A stretch of DNA of 64,000 nucleotides from Lysinibacillus sp. FSL K6-0232 (GCF_038008325.1 NZ_JBBOYW010000001.1:104001-168000); one strand, 5' to 3'. Positions 17,519-27,236 are shown, counted from the stretch's first letter. The notes: generated from the letters alone by a model not told the origin. Program-made: numbers and translations.

Positions 17519-19889
17519 TTTAAAAAATATTGCTTGGAAACTTTGTAAAGCGGCTAAAACACAAGTAATCATTGCCATACAGGTAGTAGCGCTCGCGGTT
17601 TGTTTAATTGCAACGATGTTAATTTATGTGGATAATGCACAAACGGAGATGGAAGAAAATATTCACAGTATGTATGGGGATGTAGATATTTCAGCAGGTT
17701 ATGATTTTTCAACCTATTTTGATACGGGTCAGTGGATTACAACAGATATTTTTAATACAATTGAAAATTTAGAAGAAGTTGAGCAAGTAGAACCAATCTT
17801 ATTGCAATTTACATCTGTCGATCAGCTTGAAGGTGTTTATACATTAGGTGTGACAAGTGGGACGTTAACAAAAGGGTTTTACCATTTAAACGACACACCG
17901 AAAGATAATGAGGTCGTAATTACATATTCTTTATCAGAAACGTTAAATAAATTTGCTAAAGATTCAATAGTGATAAATGATAAGTCATTTGTGATAAAAG
18001 AAGTGCTCGCTCCGAATACTTATGGAGAAGATGCACCTATTCTTTATATGGACATGGCTCTATTAAAAAGTGTAAGTCATGCACCAACAGAAATAGAAGG
18101 CTTGTTTGTTATGCTTAAAACAAAGGATGTGGAGCAAACAGCCACTGTATTGAACCAACTTTTCAAAAATATTCGTGTTGAAATAACGAATGAAATGGAC
18201 TGGGTACAAGCAAATTTGATTACCTTGCTCGTGTTTATACTTATGTTAGTAATAAGTATTATCGTAGTTAGTGGACTATTATTGAAGTCTACTTTTTCAT
18301 TATTATTTAGCCGTTTGCAAGCTCAGTTTTTCGTGTTAAGAACGATGGGCGCAACGACAAAGCAACTAAAAAAGATTGTCAACACTCAATCGACGATTAT
18401 TTTACTAATGGGTGTAGGGATAGGCGCAATGGGGAGTCTTTTGTTGCTAAAATTCATTGTCCCGTCTTTTGTTGAGATGATTGGCCTACCGCAAGCCGAC
18501 TTTAGCATTCCTGTTGTTTATTTTTTAGCAATTTTACTTGCAATTTATTTCTTACTTTATATGTTTGTGTTTGTTAAAGTAGCGAAAGTAGCGAAAGCAA
18601 CACCTATAGTGATGAAAAGAAATGATGAGCTTAAATCGTATCGATGGGTAAAATGGAAGAGCGTGCTTACTTTTATAGTAGGTGTAATCTCATTACTCAT
18701 TTTTTTACAAGGTATTGCAAAGCCTAGTACACTGGAGTCGGTTATTTTAATCTTTATTGGAAGTGTACTAATCATTGGTTTATTATTCTTTTTATTCCCA
18801 TATGTGATAGTGTATACGTTGAATAAAGGATCCTCTTGGATTCATCATTATTTAGGAAATAAAGCACACTATATAAAAATACAGTTCATGCCTAATTTAA
18901 GAAGCTATATTCCTGTTGTTTTTATATTGGCAATTTTGATTATGATTATTGTATTTAATGGTACGTTTTTGAAATCTCTTGTAAAAGGTCAAGAACTAAT
19001 AATTGAAGAAACATATCCATATGAAGTAGCAATTACGAATCCTTATTTTGAGAATATCTTTTATGAGGATATAGCGTTATTGAAAAAAAATGTTTCAATA
19101 GAAAAAATACAATTAAGTAGTAAGGGTAGTTCTTTTATAGCTTCTAACTTTAATCTGAATTATGATGCGAAAGATTTTGGTGGAGAGAATAGAGTTGAAA
19201 TTACAGAAGATGCAGCGGATAAATATGACTTAAAAATAGGAGATGTTTTAGAAGGCTATTTCTTTGACGAAAATTCGAATGAACAAACAATTTATTTAAC
19301 AATTACTGGAATTATTCCGGTGGAAGACAAATATACACACCTTTATGTTGACTGGAGTTCTCCTTTGATTAAAGATGTTATTCCTATTGATAAAATCCAT
19401 TTAACTTTAGCTCCTGACGCAACATTAGACGATCTGCAGTATGCGATTCGCGATTGGCCAACATTAAAAATTGTGGAACGAGCTGTTCTTTTAGAGCAAG
19501 CCTCGGAATGGTTTTATCAACGATGGGCAATGTTTATCGTCGTTTTGGCTGCTTTAGTTGTAGCGAGCTGTATAGGTTTAGTGCAAACGATAATTCATAT
19601 TATTATTAAAAGGAAAGAACAATATCAGATACAACGTTTAATCGGGCTTTCACCAAAGGAATTAAAACAGCTTATTTGGTTTGAAGTTCTCTTTATTGTC
19701 ACGATTGGCGTATTGCTTGGCGTAACATTTGGTATGCTCTTAACAAATTTAATTATGCAAATAGACTCAGGCGGGTCAATAGAATGGGATTTCCTGTTTA
19801 TATTTAGTTCAAGTATAGGAATATGGATGAGTATTTTAGTATGTTGTCGTCTATATATTGCTCGATTTGTAAAGCGGAGTGTTATTTAG
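17511..19889 (+). CDS. FtsX-type ABC permease
   Basis: 792 residues. A first helix (about 18-40) and a large extracytoplasmic domain are followed by three helices (first FtsX domain, about 230-370), two further helices, another extracytoplasmic stretch and a second FtsX domain (about 670-790). This is a fused two-unit architecture, longer than BceB and lacking its typical ten-helix layout. ATG 17511 follows AGAGGAG and overlaps the ATPase gene by eight bases. Immunity is inferred from position. Confidence 0.82.
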   Translation: MYDLKNIAWKLCKAAKTQVIIAIQVVALAVCLIATMLIYVDNAQTEMEENIHSMYGDVDISAGYDFSTYFDTGQWITTDIFNTIENLEEVEQVEPILLQFTSVDQLEGVYTLGVTSGTLTKGFYHLNDTPKDNEVVITYSLSETLNKFAKDSIVINDKSFVIKEVLAPNTYGEDAPILYMDMALLKSVSHAPTEIEGLFVMLKTKDVEQTATVLNQLFKNIRVEITNEMDWVQANLITLLVFILMLVISIIVVSGLLLKSTFSLLFSRLQAQFFVLRTMGATTKQLKKIVNTQSTIILLMGVGIGAMGSLLLLKFIVPSFVEMIGLPQADFSIPVVYFLAILLAIYFLLYMFVFVKVAKVAKATPIVMKRNDELKSYRWVKWKSVLTFIVGVISLLIFLQGIAKPSTLESVILIFIGSVLIIGLLFFLFPYVIVYTLNKGSSWIHHYLGNKAHYIKIQFMPNLRSYIPVVFILAILIMIIVFNGTFLKSLVKGQELIIEETYPYEVAITNPYFENIFYEDIALLKKNVSIEKIQLSSKGSSFIASNFNLNYDAKDFGGENRVEITEDAADKYDLKIGDVLEGYFFDENSNEQTIYLTITGIIPVEDKYTHLYVDWSSPLIKDVIPIDKIHLTLAPDATLDDLQYAIRDWPTLKIVERAVLLEQASEWFYQRWAMFIVVLAALVVASCIGLVQTIIHIIIKRKEQYQIQRLIGLSPKELKQLIWFEVLFIVTIGVLLGVTFGMLLTNLIMQIDSGGSIEWDFLFIFSSSIGIWMSILVCCRLYIARFVKRSVI

Positions 19890-19891
19890 AT

Positions 19892-20491
19892 ATGGCCGTG
19901 TCAGAGAGCAGAACGATGTATATCTTGGTACATTCGCATTACATGCTTATTCAAGAGCTTTTAAAAAACATGTTCGCTATGTATAGACCATCTTGGATAA
20001 TTGATGGCATTCACTTGCCAAGTGAACTTGCCATAAAAATAAATGCGAATAAAGAAAAATATGATGTTATGTTAATTGACACATCGTATAAGCATTTTGT
20101 TCACTATATACCGTATTTGAAAATTTTTGAAACAATGAAGTGTCAAATTATTTTTATGACAGATGAAAATATTAGAGAGCTTTATTGGTACACAAGTACT
20201 ATTTCAAATTGTAAGGTCATAAATAAAGATATGACGATAAAACAATTAGTTCATATCATTGAAGGAAACTTAATAGAAGTAGTTAACACAAAACGAGTCG
20301 GAGCATTGAGTATGTTGGATTTGAATGTGCTCAAGGAATTGGCAAAGGGGCATTCCATTGACTATCTCTGCAGCTCACAAAAATTCACAAATATAGAGGT
20401 AGAGCAAGCCATTCAGCATATTAATGCGTATTTTGGAACAACTTATTATTTAGAAGCAGTGTATAAGGCATATATAGAAAAACTTATTTAA
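19892..20491 (+). CDS. Response-regulator-like protein of unknown function
   Basis: 200 residues from ATG 19892, two bases after the permease stop. The N-terminal half has an alternating strand/helix pattern with YDVMLIDTSY, which looks like a receiver phospho-acceptor strand (Asp), and a later IIFMTDEN strand. The C-terminal half (LSMLDLNVLKELAKGHS then TNIEVEQAIQHINAYF) recalls a NarL-type helix-turn-helix but is too diverged for certainty. Probably a degenerate regulator belonging to the island; the assignment is weak. Confidence 0.55.
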   Translation: MAVSESRTMYILVHSHYMLIQELLKNMFAMYRPSWIIDGIHLPSELAIKINANKEKYDVMLIDTSYKHFVHYIPYLKIFETMKCQIIFMTDENIRELYWYTSTISNCKVINKDMTIKQLVHIIEGNLIEVVNTKRVGALSMLDLNVLKELAKGHSIDYLCSSQKFTNIEVEQAIQHINAYFGTTYYLEAVYKAYIEKLI

Positions 20492-20492
20492 G

Positions 20493-20530
20493 AGAACGTT
20501 AAGTGGTATTTTACGCTTACGTTCTTTTTT
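20493..20530 (+). terminator. Terminator before agrB
   Basis: AGAACGT and ACGTTCT arms around a TAAGTG...CGCTTA inner stem, followed by a run of T, directly after the preceding stop codon. Confidence 0.75.
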
Positions 20531-20652
20531 TGAACGTTTATGTAAGGAGGGAAATAAAAAATAAGCGTTTATCTATATAAATATTCTTTTTAAGGAATTT
20601 TTAACTATTTTGTTGTTTTGTGTCTTATACTGATTATCAAGGAGGTAATGAC

Positions 20653-21216
20653 GTGGAGTTTACGGCAAAAGAGAAAATGTTGGTAGATTATTTCGAACAT
20701 AGAAGATCGTTAACACAGTTAGATAAAATTAAATTAGTGTATGGATTTCGTATTGTTACAAGCGAGTTAAAAAAATTTTTGGTTATTTATAGTATAGCTA
20801 TTGTGTTTGGTTTGTTTTGGGAAATGTTATTGGTGCAAATTGGTTTTTTACTCGTACGCCAAGTAGCGTATGGAGCACATTGTCCATCATTTAGAACATG
20901 TCTTGTTGTTAGTAGTATCTTATTTCCGTTTATCACATGGCTAGCTATAGCATTACCCATTACTTCATTCGCTGTTTGGGGAGCATTTTTGTTAGGGGCT
21001 GTTATTTTATTGTTAATTGGTCCAGTGAGTTCTAAAAAAACAAAAGTACGAGGAGAAGCTCATCGAACATTCTTGTTTAAAAAATTATATAGAAGACTTA
21101 TTTTGTTGGGCATACTGCTCCTTATTTTCCCGACATCTATAAGCGTATTTTTTGTAGCAGGCGCTTTGAAGGCGGTTTTTTTAGTGATTATTGCAAAATT
21201 AGGAGGATATCATTGA
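20653..21216 (+). CDS. agrB: AgrB-type peptide-processing membrane protease
   Basis: 187 residues from GTG 20653, placed by AAGGAGGT (20639-20646). AgrB cleaves AgrD and closes its thiolactone ring at the membrane. The catalytic His and Cys are seen in VAYGAHCPSFRTCLV, where the second Cys is seven residues after His, the spacing of His77/Cys84 in Staphylococcus AgrB. Several membrane helices follow. Upstream (20534-20571) two CGTTTA motifs 31 bases apart may be further LytTR sites. Its stop overlaps the agrD start. Confidence 0.88.
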   Translation: MEFTAKEKMLVDYFEHRRSLTQLDKIKLVYGFRIVTSELKKFLVIYSIAIVFGLFWEMLLVQIGFLLVRQVAYGAHCPSFRTCLVVSSILFPFITWLAIALPITSFAVWGAFLLGAVILLLIGPVSSKKTKVRGEAHRTFLFKKLYRRLILLGILLLIFPTSISVFFVAGALKAVFLVIIAKLGGYH

Positions 21217-21356
21217 TGAAATTTATTATTGACAAAGTGATTGAAAGCTTGTGTAACTTACTTATTAAATTAGCTGACTTTGGCTCTGTTTATATGTGTT
21301 GGAATTTTTCAGGCGAGGAAGAGCTACCACAAGAATTAAAGTCAAATAAATTTTGA
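21216..21356 (+). CDS. agrD: AgrD autoinducing peptide precursor
   Basis: 46 residues, starting ATG 21216 inside the agrB stop (TGATG), with AGGAGG upstream. It has the three-part AgrD layout: an amphipathic N-terminus (MKFIIDKVIESL...), a central signal segment, and an acidic C-terminus EEELPQEL matching the conserved EVEVPKEL of S. aureus AgrD. Alignment on that tail predicts the mature signal ends at Ser32, with a five-residue thiolactone ring CWNFS (Cys28-Ser32) and a short exocyclic tail ending YM. The exact N-terminus of the signal is not predictable. Confidence 0.85.
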   Translation: MKFIIDKVIESLCNLLIKLADFGSVYMCWNFSGEEELPQELKSNKF

Positions 21357-21366
21357 AGAAATACCA

Positions 21367-21404
21367 TAATTAATATATAATGGAATTTAATTATATATTA
21401 ATTA
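21367..21404 (+). other. Perfect AT-rich inverted repeat between agrD and agrC
   Basis: TAATTAATATATAAT (21367-21381) pairs with ATTATATATTAATTA (21390-21404) around an 8-base loop, directly upstream of the agrC ribosome site. It may tune the amount of AgrC relative to AgrD. Confidence 0.55.
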
Positions 21405-21422
21405 AGAGGGTTATGTAATTTT

Positions 21423-22736
21423 ATGTGGAACATACAATCTTTAATTTTGTCCATTTGTCAGTGTTCGGTGTTCAGCTTTTTACCATTGTATTTTAGTAAG
21501 TTAAAGATAACCAAACAATTGTTTTTTAAAACTTTCTTGTTTATTGTAGTACCAGCAAATGTGTTATTTTCTTTTATAGGTATTTATGCTATAGGATATA
21601 TCATATTGACCACAAGTTTCCTTGTTTATCAACAAACAAAGCAAGGGTGGAACATCATACATGTGCTGTTTACGATAGTTTTAGCTGTTCTGGCAGATCA
21701 TATTTCTTCGCTTATCGTGTATCATTTTGCGAATGGCATGGAGGCTATCACCAATTCTCCATTAGTACAACTCGTGGTTTCTATGAGTATCTTATTTATT
21801 TTGGTTCTTATTTACAAAAGGTTATTTCGTTATTTTGCAGGACGATATATGTTTGAGCAATACATTATACCTGCCATGATTCCTTTGTTGCTTATGACGA
21901 TTGTCTTTATGTATACCGATATTTTGTTGATGGATGGTCTATCATTCATCAAAAGTGTCCAACATAATTTATTCTTTTTTGCGATTTATTTAGTGCTCTT
22001 TATCATCATTGTTAGTTTCTTTGTTTACATAGCCATTAAGAACATACATATTAAACAAAAGGAAATGGAATTAGAAGAATTTAAGTCATATGTGGCATCA
22101 CTTGAGGAAATTAATGATGATATGCGTAAATTTAAACATGATTATATGAATATTTTAACATCAATGCGTCATTTTATAGATTCTAAAAATTACTCGGAAC
22201 TAGAAACCTATTTTTACCGACATATTTTACAAACTGAAAAGAATGAGCAAGCACATGAAACAGCTTTCTCAATGCTTAATGGTTTACATATAGCCAGTTT
22301 AAAAGGACTATTAACAACAAAGCTTATTCAAGCGCAGACATTTCATGTACCAATGCACGTTGAGATTGTTGAAGATATTGACAGCATCGGATTGGACGAG
22401 ATTCAATTAAATTGTATGTGTGGCATATTATTGGATAATGCACTCGAAGCTAGTAAGAATTCTATAGAGCCTTGGATTCGCTTAGCCTTTATTAGAATGG
22501 ATAATGCCCTGTTAATTGTATGCATGAATACATTTTTACCTAATCCGAGTAATGAACTAAAAGTACATGAGGTTTTTAAAGAAGGCTTCTCGACAAAAGG
22601 GACAGGACGAGGCTTAGGTTTATCTATTTTACGCCAAATGGTGGATGCTTCGCCAAAACTTCGATTGAATACAAAAATTAATGGCAATTTATTTATACAA
22701 GAGTTGTTTATTGATGAGGTGAAGGTGCAAATATGA
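21423..22736 (+). CDS. agrC: AgrC-like sensor histidine kinase
   Basis: 437 residues: six or seven membrane helices in the first about 205 residues, then a cytoplasmic kinase with the phospho-acceptor His239 in FKHDYMNIL, an N-box DNALEAS (about 337-343) and a G-box GRGLGLS (about 394-400) of the GHKL HPK10 type. It should sense the cyclic peptide made from the adjacent agrD and phosphorylate the regulator encoded next, with which it overlaps by four bases. Confidence 0.9.
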   Translation: MWNIQSLILSICQCSVFSFLPLYFSKLKITKQLFFKTFLFIVVPANVLFSFIGIYAIGYIILTTSFLVYQQTKQGWNIIHVLFTIVLAVLADHISSLIVYHFANGMEAITNSPLVQLVVSMSILFILVLIYKRLFRYFAGRYMFEQYIIPAMIPLLLMTIVFMYTDILLMDGLSFIKSVQHNLFFFAIYLVLFIIIVSFFVYIAIKNIHIKQKEMELEEFKSYVASLEEINDDMRKFKHDYMNILTSMRHFIDSKNYSELETYFYRHILQTEKNEQAHETAFSMLNGLHIASLKGLLTTKLIQAQTFHVPMHVEIVEDIDSIGLDEIQLNCMCGILLDNALEASKNSIEPWIRLAFIRMDNALLIVCMNTFLPNPSNELKVHEVFKEGFSTKGTGRGLGLSILRQMVDASPKLRLNTKINGNLFIQELFIDEVKVQI

Positions 22737-23440
22737 AAGTAATTATTTGTGAGGATAATGTTGTTCAATTAGAGTATATCAAGAAAACAATTGAAAACTA
22801 TGCCTTGGTGGAAGGGAATGGTATTGAGGTTGTACTCGCAACTACAAATCCTAACGAGGTTATTGCGTATGAAAAAGCAGATTGTTATTTTTTAGATATC
22901 GATTTAAAGCATGAAATGACAGGGCTGATGTTAGGTGATATCATTCGAAAACGTGATCCATTGTGTAATATTATATTTGTCACAACTCATGCCGAAATGA
23001 CCTATTTAACGTTTATGTATAAAATTGCTGCATTGGATTTTATTATTAAGGACCATACAGAAACGTTACAGCAAAAAATATTAGCAACATTAAAGATCGC
23101 ACATGAAAAGTATCTTCAAATTGGTCAACAGCAAACACCTTCACAGATTCAAATTAGAGCAAACGGTTACACCAGAAATATTGCTATTCAAGATATTTAC
23201 TTTTTTGAGGCATCCCCAAAATTACATAAAATTATTTTACATTTAGAAAATGAACATATTGAATTTTATGGTCGCTTAAAGGATTTTAAGGAGGCGCATA
23301 CATCGATGTATCAATGTCATAAGGCTTTTATTGTGAATCGCCAAAATGTTGAATTTGTTGATCATAAAGAACGAGTGGTATATTTCAAAAATGGTGAAAC
23401 TTGCTTTGCTTCTGCTCGACTTATAAAAGGTTTAAAATAA
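22733..23440 (+). CDS. agrA: AgrA-like LytTR response regulator
   Basis: 235 residues: receiver domain with acidic pocket (CEDN near residues 6-9) and phospho-acceptor Asp55 in CYFLDIDL, then a LytTR DNA-binding domain (about 135-235) with YFFEASPKLHKI and the CHKAFIVNRQNVEFVD segment usual for AgrA/ComE. It is the best candidate to bind the 21-bp-spaced repeats before the lasso operon at 9979-10010 and sites upstream of agrB. Confidence 0.9.
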   Translation: MKVIICEDNVVQLEYIKKTIENYALVEGNGIEVVLATTNPNEVIAYEKADCYFLDIDLKHEMTGLMLGDIIRKRDPLCNIIFVTTHAEMTYLTFMYKIAALDFIIKDHTETLQQKILATLKIAHEKYLQIGQQQTPSQIQIRANGYTRNIAIQDIYFFEASPKLHKIILHLENEHIEFYGRLKDFKEAHTSMYQCHKAFIVNRQNVEFVDHKERVVYFKNGETCFASARLIKGLK

Positions 23441-23479
23441 ATAGACATCCACTGTTTTCGCTGTGGATGTCTATTTTTT
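23441..23479 (+). terminator. Terminator closing the lasso/agr island
   Basis: ATAGACATCCAC (23441-23452) / GTGGATGTCTAT (23463-23474) followed by TTTTT: a perfect 12-bp stem, starting directly after the agrA stop. Confidence 0.92.
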
Positions 23480-23555
23480 GATAAAAATATTCACTTCCAT
23501 AGGCTATTCACGTTAAGATGGAATCACATCATATGATTCAAAGGGGAAAAGGAAC

Positions 23556-24965
23556 TTGAGTACATTATTGACGAAAACAATAACAATGGATGCGGAATCA
23601 TTTTTTTATAGTTATCAGCAACAAACGAAGAATGAGCAACGACATATATTTTTAGAAAGCGGCCGTGGTGGACATTTGACGATCGCTGCTTGGAATCCAT
23701 TAGCTACTGCACAATCAATGGAAGAAGGGCTTTGTGTTAAATGGAGAGATGGCAAAAGTGAGGTTTTAGCAGGTGAGCCCCTTGCATTATTAGAGCAGCT
23801 TGTGGCAGAATATCAAATTTCTTATCATGCAGAGCTTCCTGTTTTTCAGGGAGGAGCCATTGGATTTGTTTCCTATGACTATGCTCGCAAAATCGAGCGA
23901 CTTCCAAATACTGCAAAGGATGATTTACAAGTACCAGATATTTATTTTTATTTATTTGATTGCTGGGCAGTACATGATGTGAAATCCAATACTGTCACGC
24001 TGATGAAGCTAGACGGTTGCCATGTTGACCTAGAGGAGTGGGCGAATAGCTGGCAGGCTGCTGCACAAGCAGGGCTCACTACACGTAAATTTGAAAAAAC
24101 AAATGCTGTTGAAGTGGTGAACGATGAAAATGAGCTACATGTTTCATTTGTAGGAACTGATTTTGAAGAGGCTGTCACAAAAATTCAAGAGTACATTGCA
24201 CAGGGGGATGTATTCCAAGTAAATTTATCTGTTCGTCAATCAAAGCAATTACAAGCAACAGCAATGGATGTCTACGAGGCATTACGAGCCTTTAACCCAT
24301 CACCATATATGGCTTATATTGAAGCGCCTGATTTTGCGGTTGTTTCTGGATCGCCAGAGTTATTGGTCAAGCGTCATGGCAATGAGCTATCAACAAGACC
24401 AATCGCAGGTACTCGACCAAGAGGGAAATTTGAAGCGGAAGATTTAGCCTTGGCACAAGAATTAATTGATAATGACAAAGAGCGTGCTGAGCATGTGATG
24501 CTGGTAGATTTAGAGCGCAATGATTTAGGACGAGTATCAACCTATGGAACTGTCGAGGTGGATGAGTTTATGGTCATTGAGCGTTATTCACATGTTATGC
24601 ATATTGTTTCAAATGTACGAGGGGAAATAGCAGAAGGGAAAACAAATGCAGATGTGATTCGTGCAATGTTTCCAGGTGGCACAATTACAGGTGCACCAAA
24701 GATACGCACAATGGAAATTATTGAAGAACTGGAGCCTGTAAGACGTGGCTTATATACAGGTTCAATTGGCTGGCTGGGCTTTACAGGAGATATGGAGTTT
24801 AATATTGTGATTCGTACAGCGTTTATTAAGGATGGGGTAGCACATATTCAAGCTGGCGCGGGAATTGTCATTGATTCTATTCCAGCAAGAGAGTATCAGG
24901 AATCCTTAAATAAGGCGAAGGCAATGTGGCAGGCAAAGGCAATGGCGGAGGAGCGAGCAAAATGA
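23556..24965 (+). CDS. pabB: Aminodeoxychorismate synthase component I
   Basis: Converts chorismate with ammonia to 4-amino-4-deoxychorismate, for folate. 469 residues with the chorismate-binding enzyme core: [50 protein letters not shown] and GAGIVIDS. The TTG start at 23556 has AAGGGGAAAAGG upstream. It heads the folate operon, whose genes overlap or abut; the overlap with pabA is four bases. Confidence 0.95.
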   Translation: MSTLLTKTITMDAESFFYSYQQQTKNEQRHIFLESGRGGHLTIAAWNPLATAQSMEEGLCVKWRDGKSEVLAGEPLALLEQLVAEYQISYHAELPVFQGGAIGFVSYDYARKIERLPNTAKDDLQVPDIYFYLFDCWAVHDVKSNTVTLMKLDGCHVDLEEWANSWQAAAQAGLTTRKFEKTNAVEVVNDENELHVSFVGTDFEEAVTKIQEYIAQGDVFQVNLSVRQSKQLQATAMDVYEALRAFNPSPYMAYIEAPDFAVVSGSPELLVKRHGNELSTRPIAGTRPRGKFEAEDLALAQELIDNDKERAEHVMLVDLERNDLGRVSTYGTVEVDEFMVIERYSHVMHIVSNVRGEIAEGKTNADVIRAMFPGGTITGAPKIRTMEIIEELEPVRRGLYTGSIGWLGFTGDMEFNIVIRTAFIKDGVAHIQAGAGIVIDSIPAREYQESLNKAKAMWQAKAMAEERAK

Positions 24966-25543
24966 TTTTAATGATTGATAACTATGATTCATTTATTTAT
25001 AACATTGTACAATATCTGGGCGAATTTGGTCATGAAATCGTTGTGAAACGCAATGATACAGTAACACTAGAAGAAATTGAGAAGCTGGCACCAGATATGA
25101 TTGTGATTTCTCCGGGACCATGCAGTCCAAATGAGGCGGGCGAAAGTCTGAACATTATTAAATATTTCGCAGGAAATATTCCGATTTTAGGCGTTTGTCT
25201 TGGTCATCAAGCACTTGCGCAGGTGTTTGGTGGCAATGTCATCCGTGCGGAGCATCTAATGCATGGCAAGACATCTCCTGTACTACATGCTGAAGTAGGT
25301 TTGCATAAGGGAATGCCAAATCCATTTCAAGCAACTCGCTACCATTCGCTTATTGTAGAAAAGGAAACATTGCCGGCATGTCTTGAAGTGACAGCATGGA
25401 CAGAACAGGGTGAAATTATGGGGCTACGTCATAAGGAATACCCAATAGAGGGTGTACAATATCATCCAGAGTCTATTATGACAGAGCAAGGTAAAAAGCT
25501 ACTACGTCAATTTATAGACTTATATGTAGGGGAAGTGAAATAA
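24962..25543 (+). CDS. pabA: Aminodeoxychorismate/anthranilate synthase glutaminase component
   Basis: 193-residue class-I glutamine amidotransferase supplying ammonia to PabB, and in Bacillus also to TrpE. Nucleophile Cys in GVCLGHQAL, with His and Glu in VQYHPES. ATG 24962 ([11 protein letters not shown], the family start) overlaps the pabB stop. Confidence 0.95.
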   Translation: MILMIDNYDSFIYNIVQYLGEFGHEIVVKRNDTVTLEEIEKLAPDMIVISPGPCSPNEAGESLNIIKYFAGNIPILGVCLGHQALAQVFGGNVIRAEHLMHGKTSPVLHAEVGLHKGMPNPFQATRYHSLIVEKETLPACLEVTAWTEQGEIMGLRHKEYPIEGVQYHPESIMTEQGKKLLRQFIDLYVGEVK

Positions 25544-26389
25544 ATGCAATGCTGGATGAATGGTAATTATATGGCTGCACAGGATTTACGAATTTCTCCC
25601 TTTGACCATGGGTTTTTATATGGGTTAGGTTTTTTTGAAACGTTTCGCACATATGGTGGTCAGGTATTTGACTGGGAAGCGCATATGACAAGACTTCAAG
25701 AGGCGTTATCGCAATATCGCATTCATTTACCATATACAGAGCAGGCTTTATTGGACGTTGTACAGCAATTAAATCAACAGGCGGATGGTCAGGATGGCTA
25801 CTTCCGTCTAAATGTATCGGCTGGAGAACATGCTATTGGATTACAGCCAATAGCCTATCAACAGCCAAATGTCATTATTTTTCGTAAAGAATTACAAAAC
25901 CCACCTCGTGGCACTGAAAAGACGGCTCAGTGGCTAACAACACCACGTAATACACCCGAGCAAGCATTACGGTTTAAATCACATCATTATGGAAATAACG
26001 TACTTGGGCGTTTTGAAGTCCCATCACTTGCTCAGCATGAGGGCTTTTTTGTAACGCAAGAAGGTTATATAGCAGAAGGTGTAACATCAAATATATTTTG
26101 GGTGAAAAATGATATACTATATACGCCTTCCTTGAAGACAGGCATTTTACCGGGTATTATTCGAGCGTGGGTTATACAAAAAGCTAAAATGTTAGGTCTT
26201 GAAGTGAGAGAAGGCTTCTTTCCGAAGCAAGATATAAGGCAAAGTACAGAATGCTTTATTACGAATTCTATACAAGAGCTTGTGCCTATTAGTAGCTTAG
26301 AACAACAGCAATTTCTAGGCAATAAAGGGCTTGTTTATTCATGTTTACATGAGGCATTTGTAAAAGAAGTGGAGTGTTTACATGCTTGA
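25544..26389 (+). CDS. pabC: Aminodeoxychorismate lyase
   Basis: PLP fold-type IV enzyme releasing pyruvate to give 4-aminobenzoate. 281 residues; SPFDHGFLYGLGFFETFR at the N-terminus, the PLP lysine in RFKSHHYGNNVLGR and the phosphate-binding EGVTSNIFWV follow the family. It starts at the base after the pabA stop and overlaps folP by eight bases. Confidence 0.93.
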   Translation: MQCWMNGNYMAAQDLRISPFDHGFLYGLGFFETFRTYGGQVFDWEAHMTRLQEALSQYRIHLPYTEQALLDVVQQLNQQADGQDGYFRLNVSAGEHAIGLQPIAYQQPNVIIFRKELQNPPRGTEKTAQWLTTPRNTPEQALRFKSHHYGNNVLGRFEVPSLAQHEGFFVTQEGYIAEGVTSNIFWVKNDILYTPSLKTGILPGIIRAWVIQKAKMLGLEVREGFFPKQDIRQSTECFITNSIQELVPISSLEQQQFLGNKGLVYSCLHEAFVKEVECLHA

Positions 26390-27236
26390 AAAATATACAA
26401 CACCATTAACAATTAATGGTATTACATTAGATTACACAAAAGAAACATTTGTGATGGGAATTTTAAATGTTACACCAGACTCGTTCTCAGATGGAGGAAA
26501 GTACAACAGTGTAGAAGCGGCGGTTACCCAAGCAAAAAAAATGGTGGCTGAGGGGGCTAAAGTTATTGATGTCGGTGGTGAATCTACACGCCCAGGCTAC
26601 GAACGAATTTCAGATGAGGATGAAATTGCACGCGTTGAGCCTGTTATTCAAGCATTAGTGAAGGAAGTACCTGCGATTATTTCCATTGATACGTATAAGG
26701 CGAATGTGGCACGTGCTGCTATTAAAGCGGGAGCACATATAATTAATGATATTTGGGGAGCAAAGGCTGAGCCTGAAATTGCTCAGGTCGCTGCTGATTT
26801 ACAAGTTCCGATTATTTTAATGCATAATCGTGACAATATGGAGTATGGAACTGATTTTTGGGCAACAGCGAAGGCTGATTTAGAAAAAAGTATTGCGATT
26901 GCACATCAGGCAGGCGTCCCTGATGCACATATTATTTTAGACCCTGGTATTGGCTTTGCTAAAAATACCATACACAATATAACGATGATGCAGCACTTAG
27001 CTGATTTAGCAGCAATGGGCTATCCAGTGTTATTAGCAACATCACGTAAATCCATGATTGGCAATGTTTTAAACTTACCTGTTGAAGAGCGTCTTGAAGG
27101 CACTACTGCAACAGTGGTTTATGGAATTGATAAGGGCTGTCATATGATACGAGTTCATGATGTCAAGGAAATGGCACGAGCAGCACATATGGCTGACATA
27201 TTAGTAGGGAAACGTTTGTTTAAGGAGGAAGCGTGA
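26382..27236 (+). CDS. folP: Dihydropteroate synthase
   Basis: Condenses 4-aminobenzoate with the pterin diphosphate; it is the sulfonamide target. 284 residues, TIM barrel with MGILNVTPDSFSDGG, DVGGESTRPG, DIWGAK, DPGIGFAKN and SRKSMIG all present. ATG 26382, overlapping pabC. Confidence 0.96.
   Translation: MLEKYTTPLTINGITLDYTKETFVMGILNVTPDSFSDGGKYNSVEAAVTQAKKMVAEGAKVIDVGGESTRPGYERISDEDEIARVEPVIQALVKEVPAIISIDTYKANVARAAIKAGAHIINDIWGAKAEPEIAQVAADLQVPIILMHNRDNMEYGTDFWATAKADLEKSIAIAHQAGVPDAHIILDPGIGFAKNTIHNITMMQHLADLAAMGYPVLLATSRKSMIGNVLNLPVEERLEGTTATVVYGIDKGCHMIRVHDVKEMARAAHMADILVGKRLFKEEA

Larger units (their letters stand above)
9979..23479 (+). other. Lasso-peptide biosynthesis and agr quorum-sensing island
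   Basis: A block of same-strand, closely spaced and often overlapping genes inserted between cysK and pabB, which are neighbours in Bacillus. It is visibly more AT-rich than its flanks. Contents in order: lasso B1, B2, C, precursor, a membrane thioredoxin-fold-like protein, MauE, MauE, MauD-like thioredoxin, ABC exporter, ABC/FtsX pair, a regulator-like protein, agrB, agrD, agrC, agrA. Strong terminators bound both ends. No integrase, IS or terminal repeat was seen, so the route of acquisition is unknown. Confidence 0.8.
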
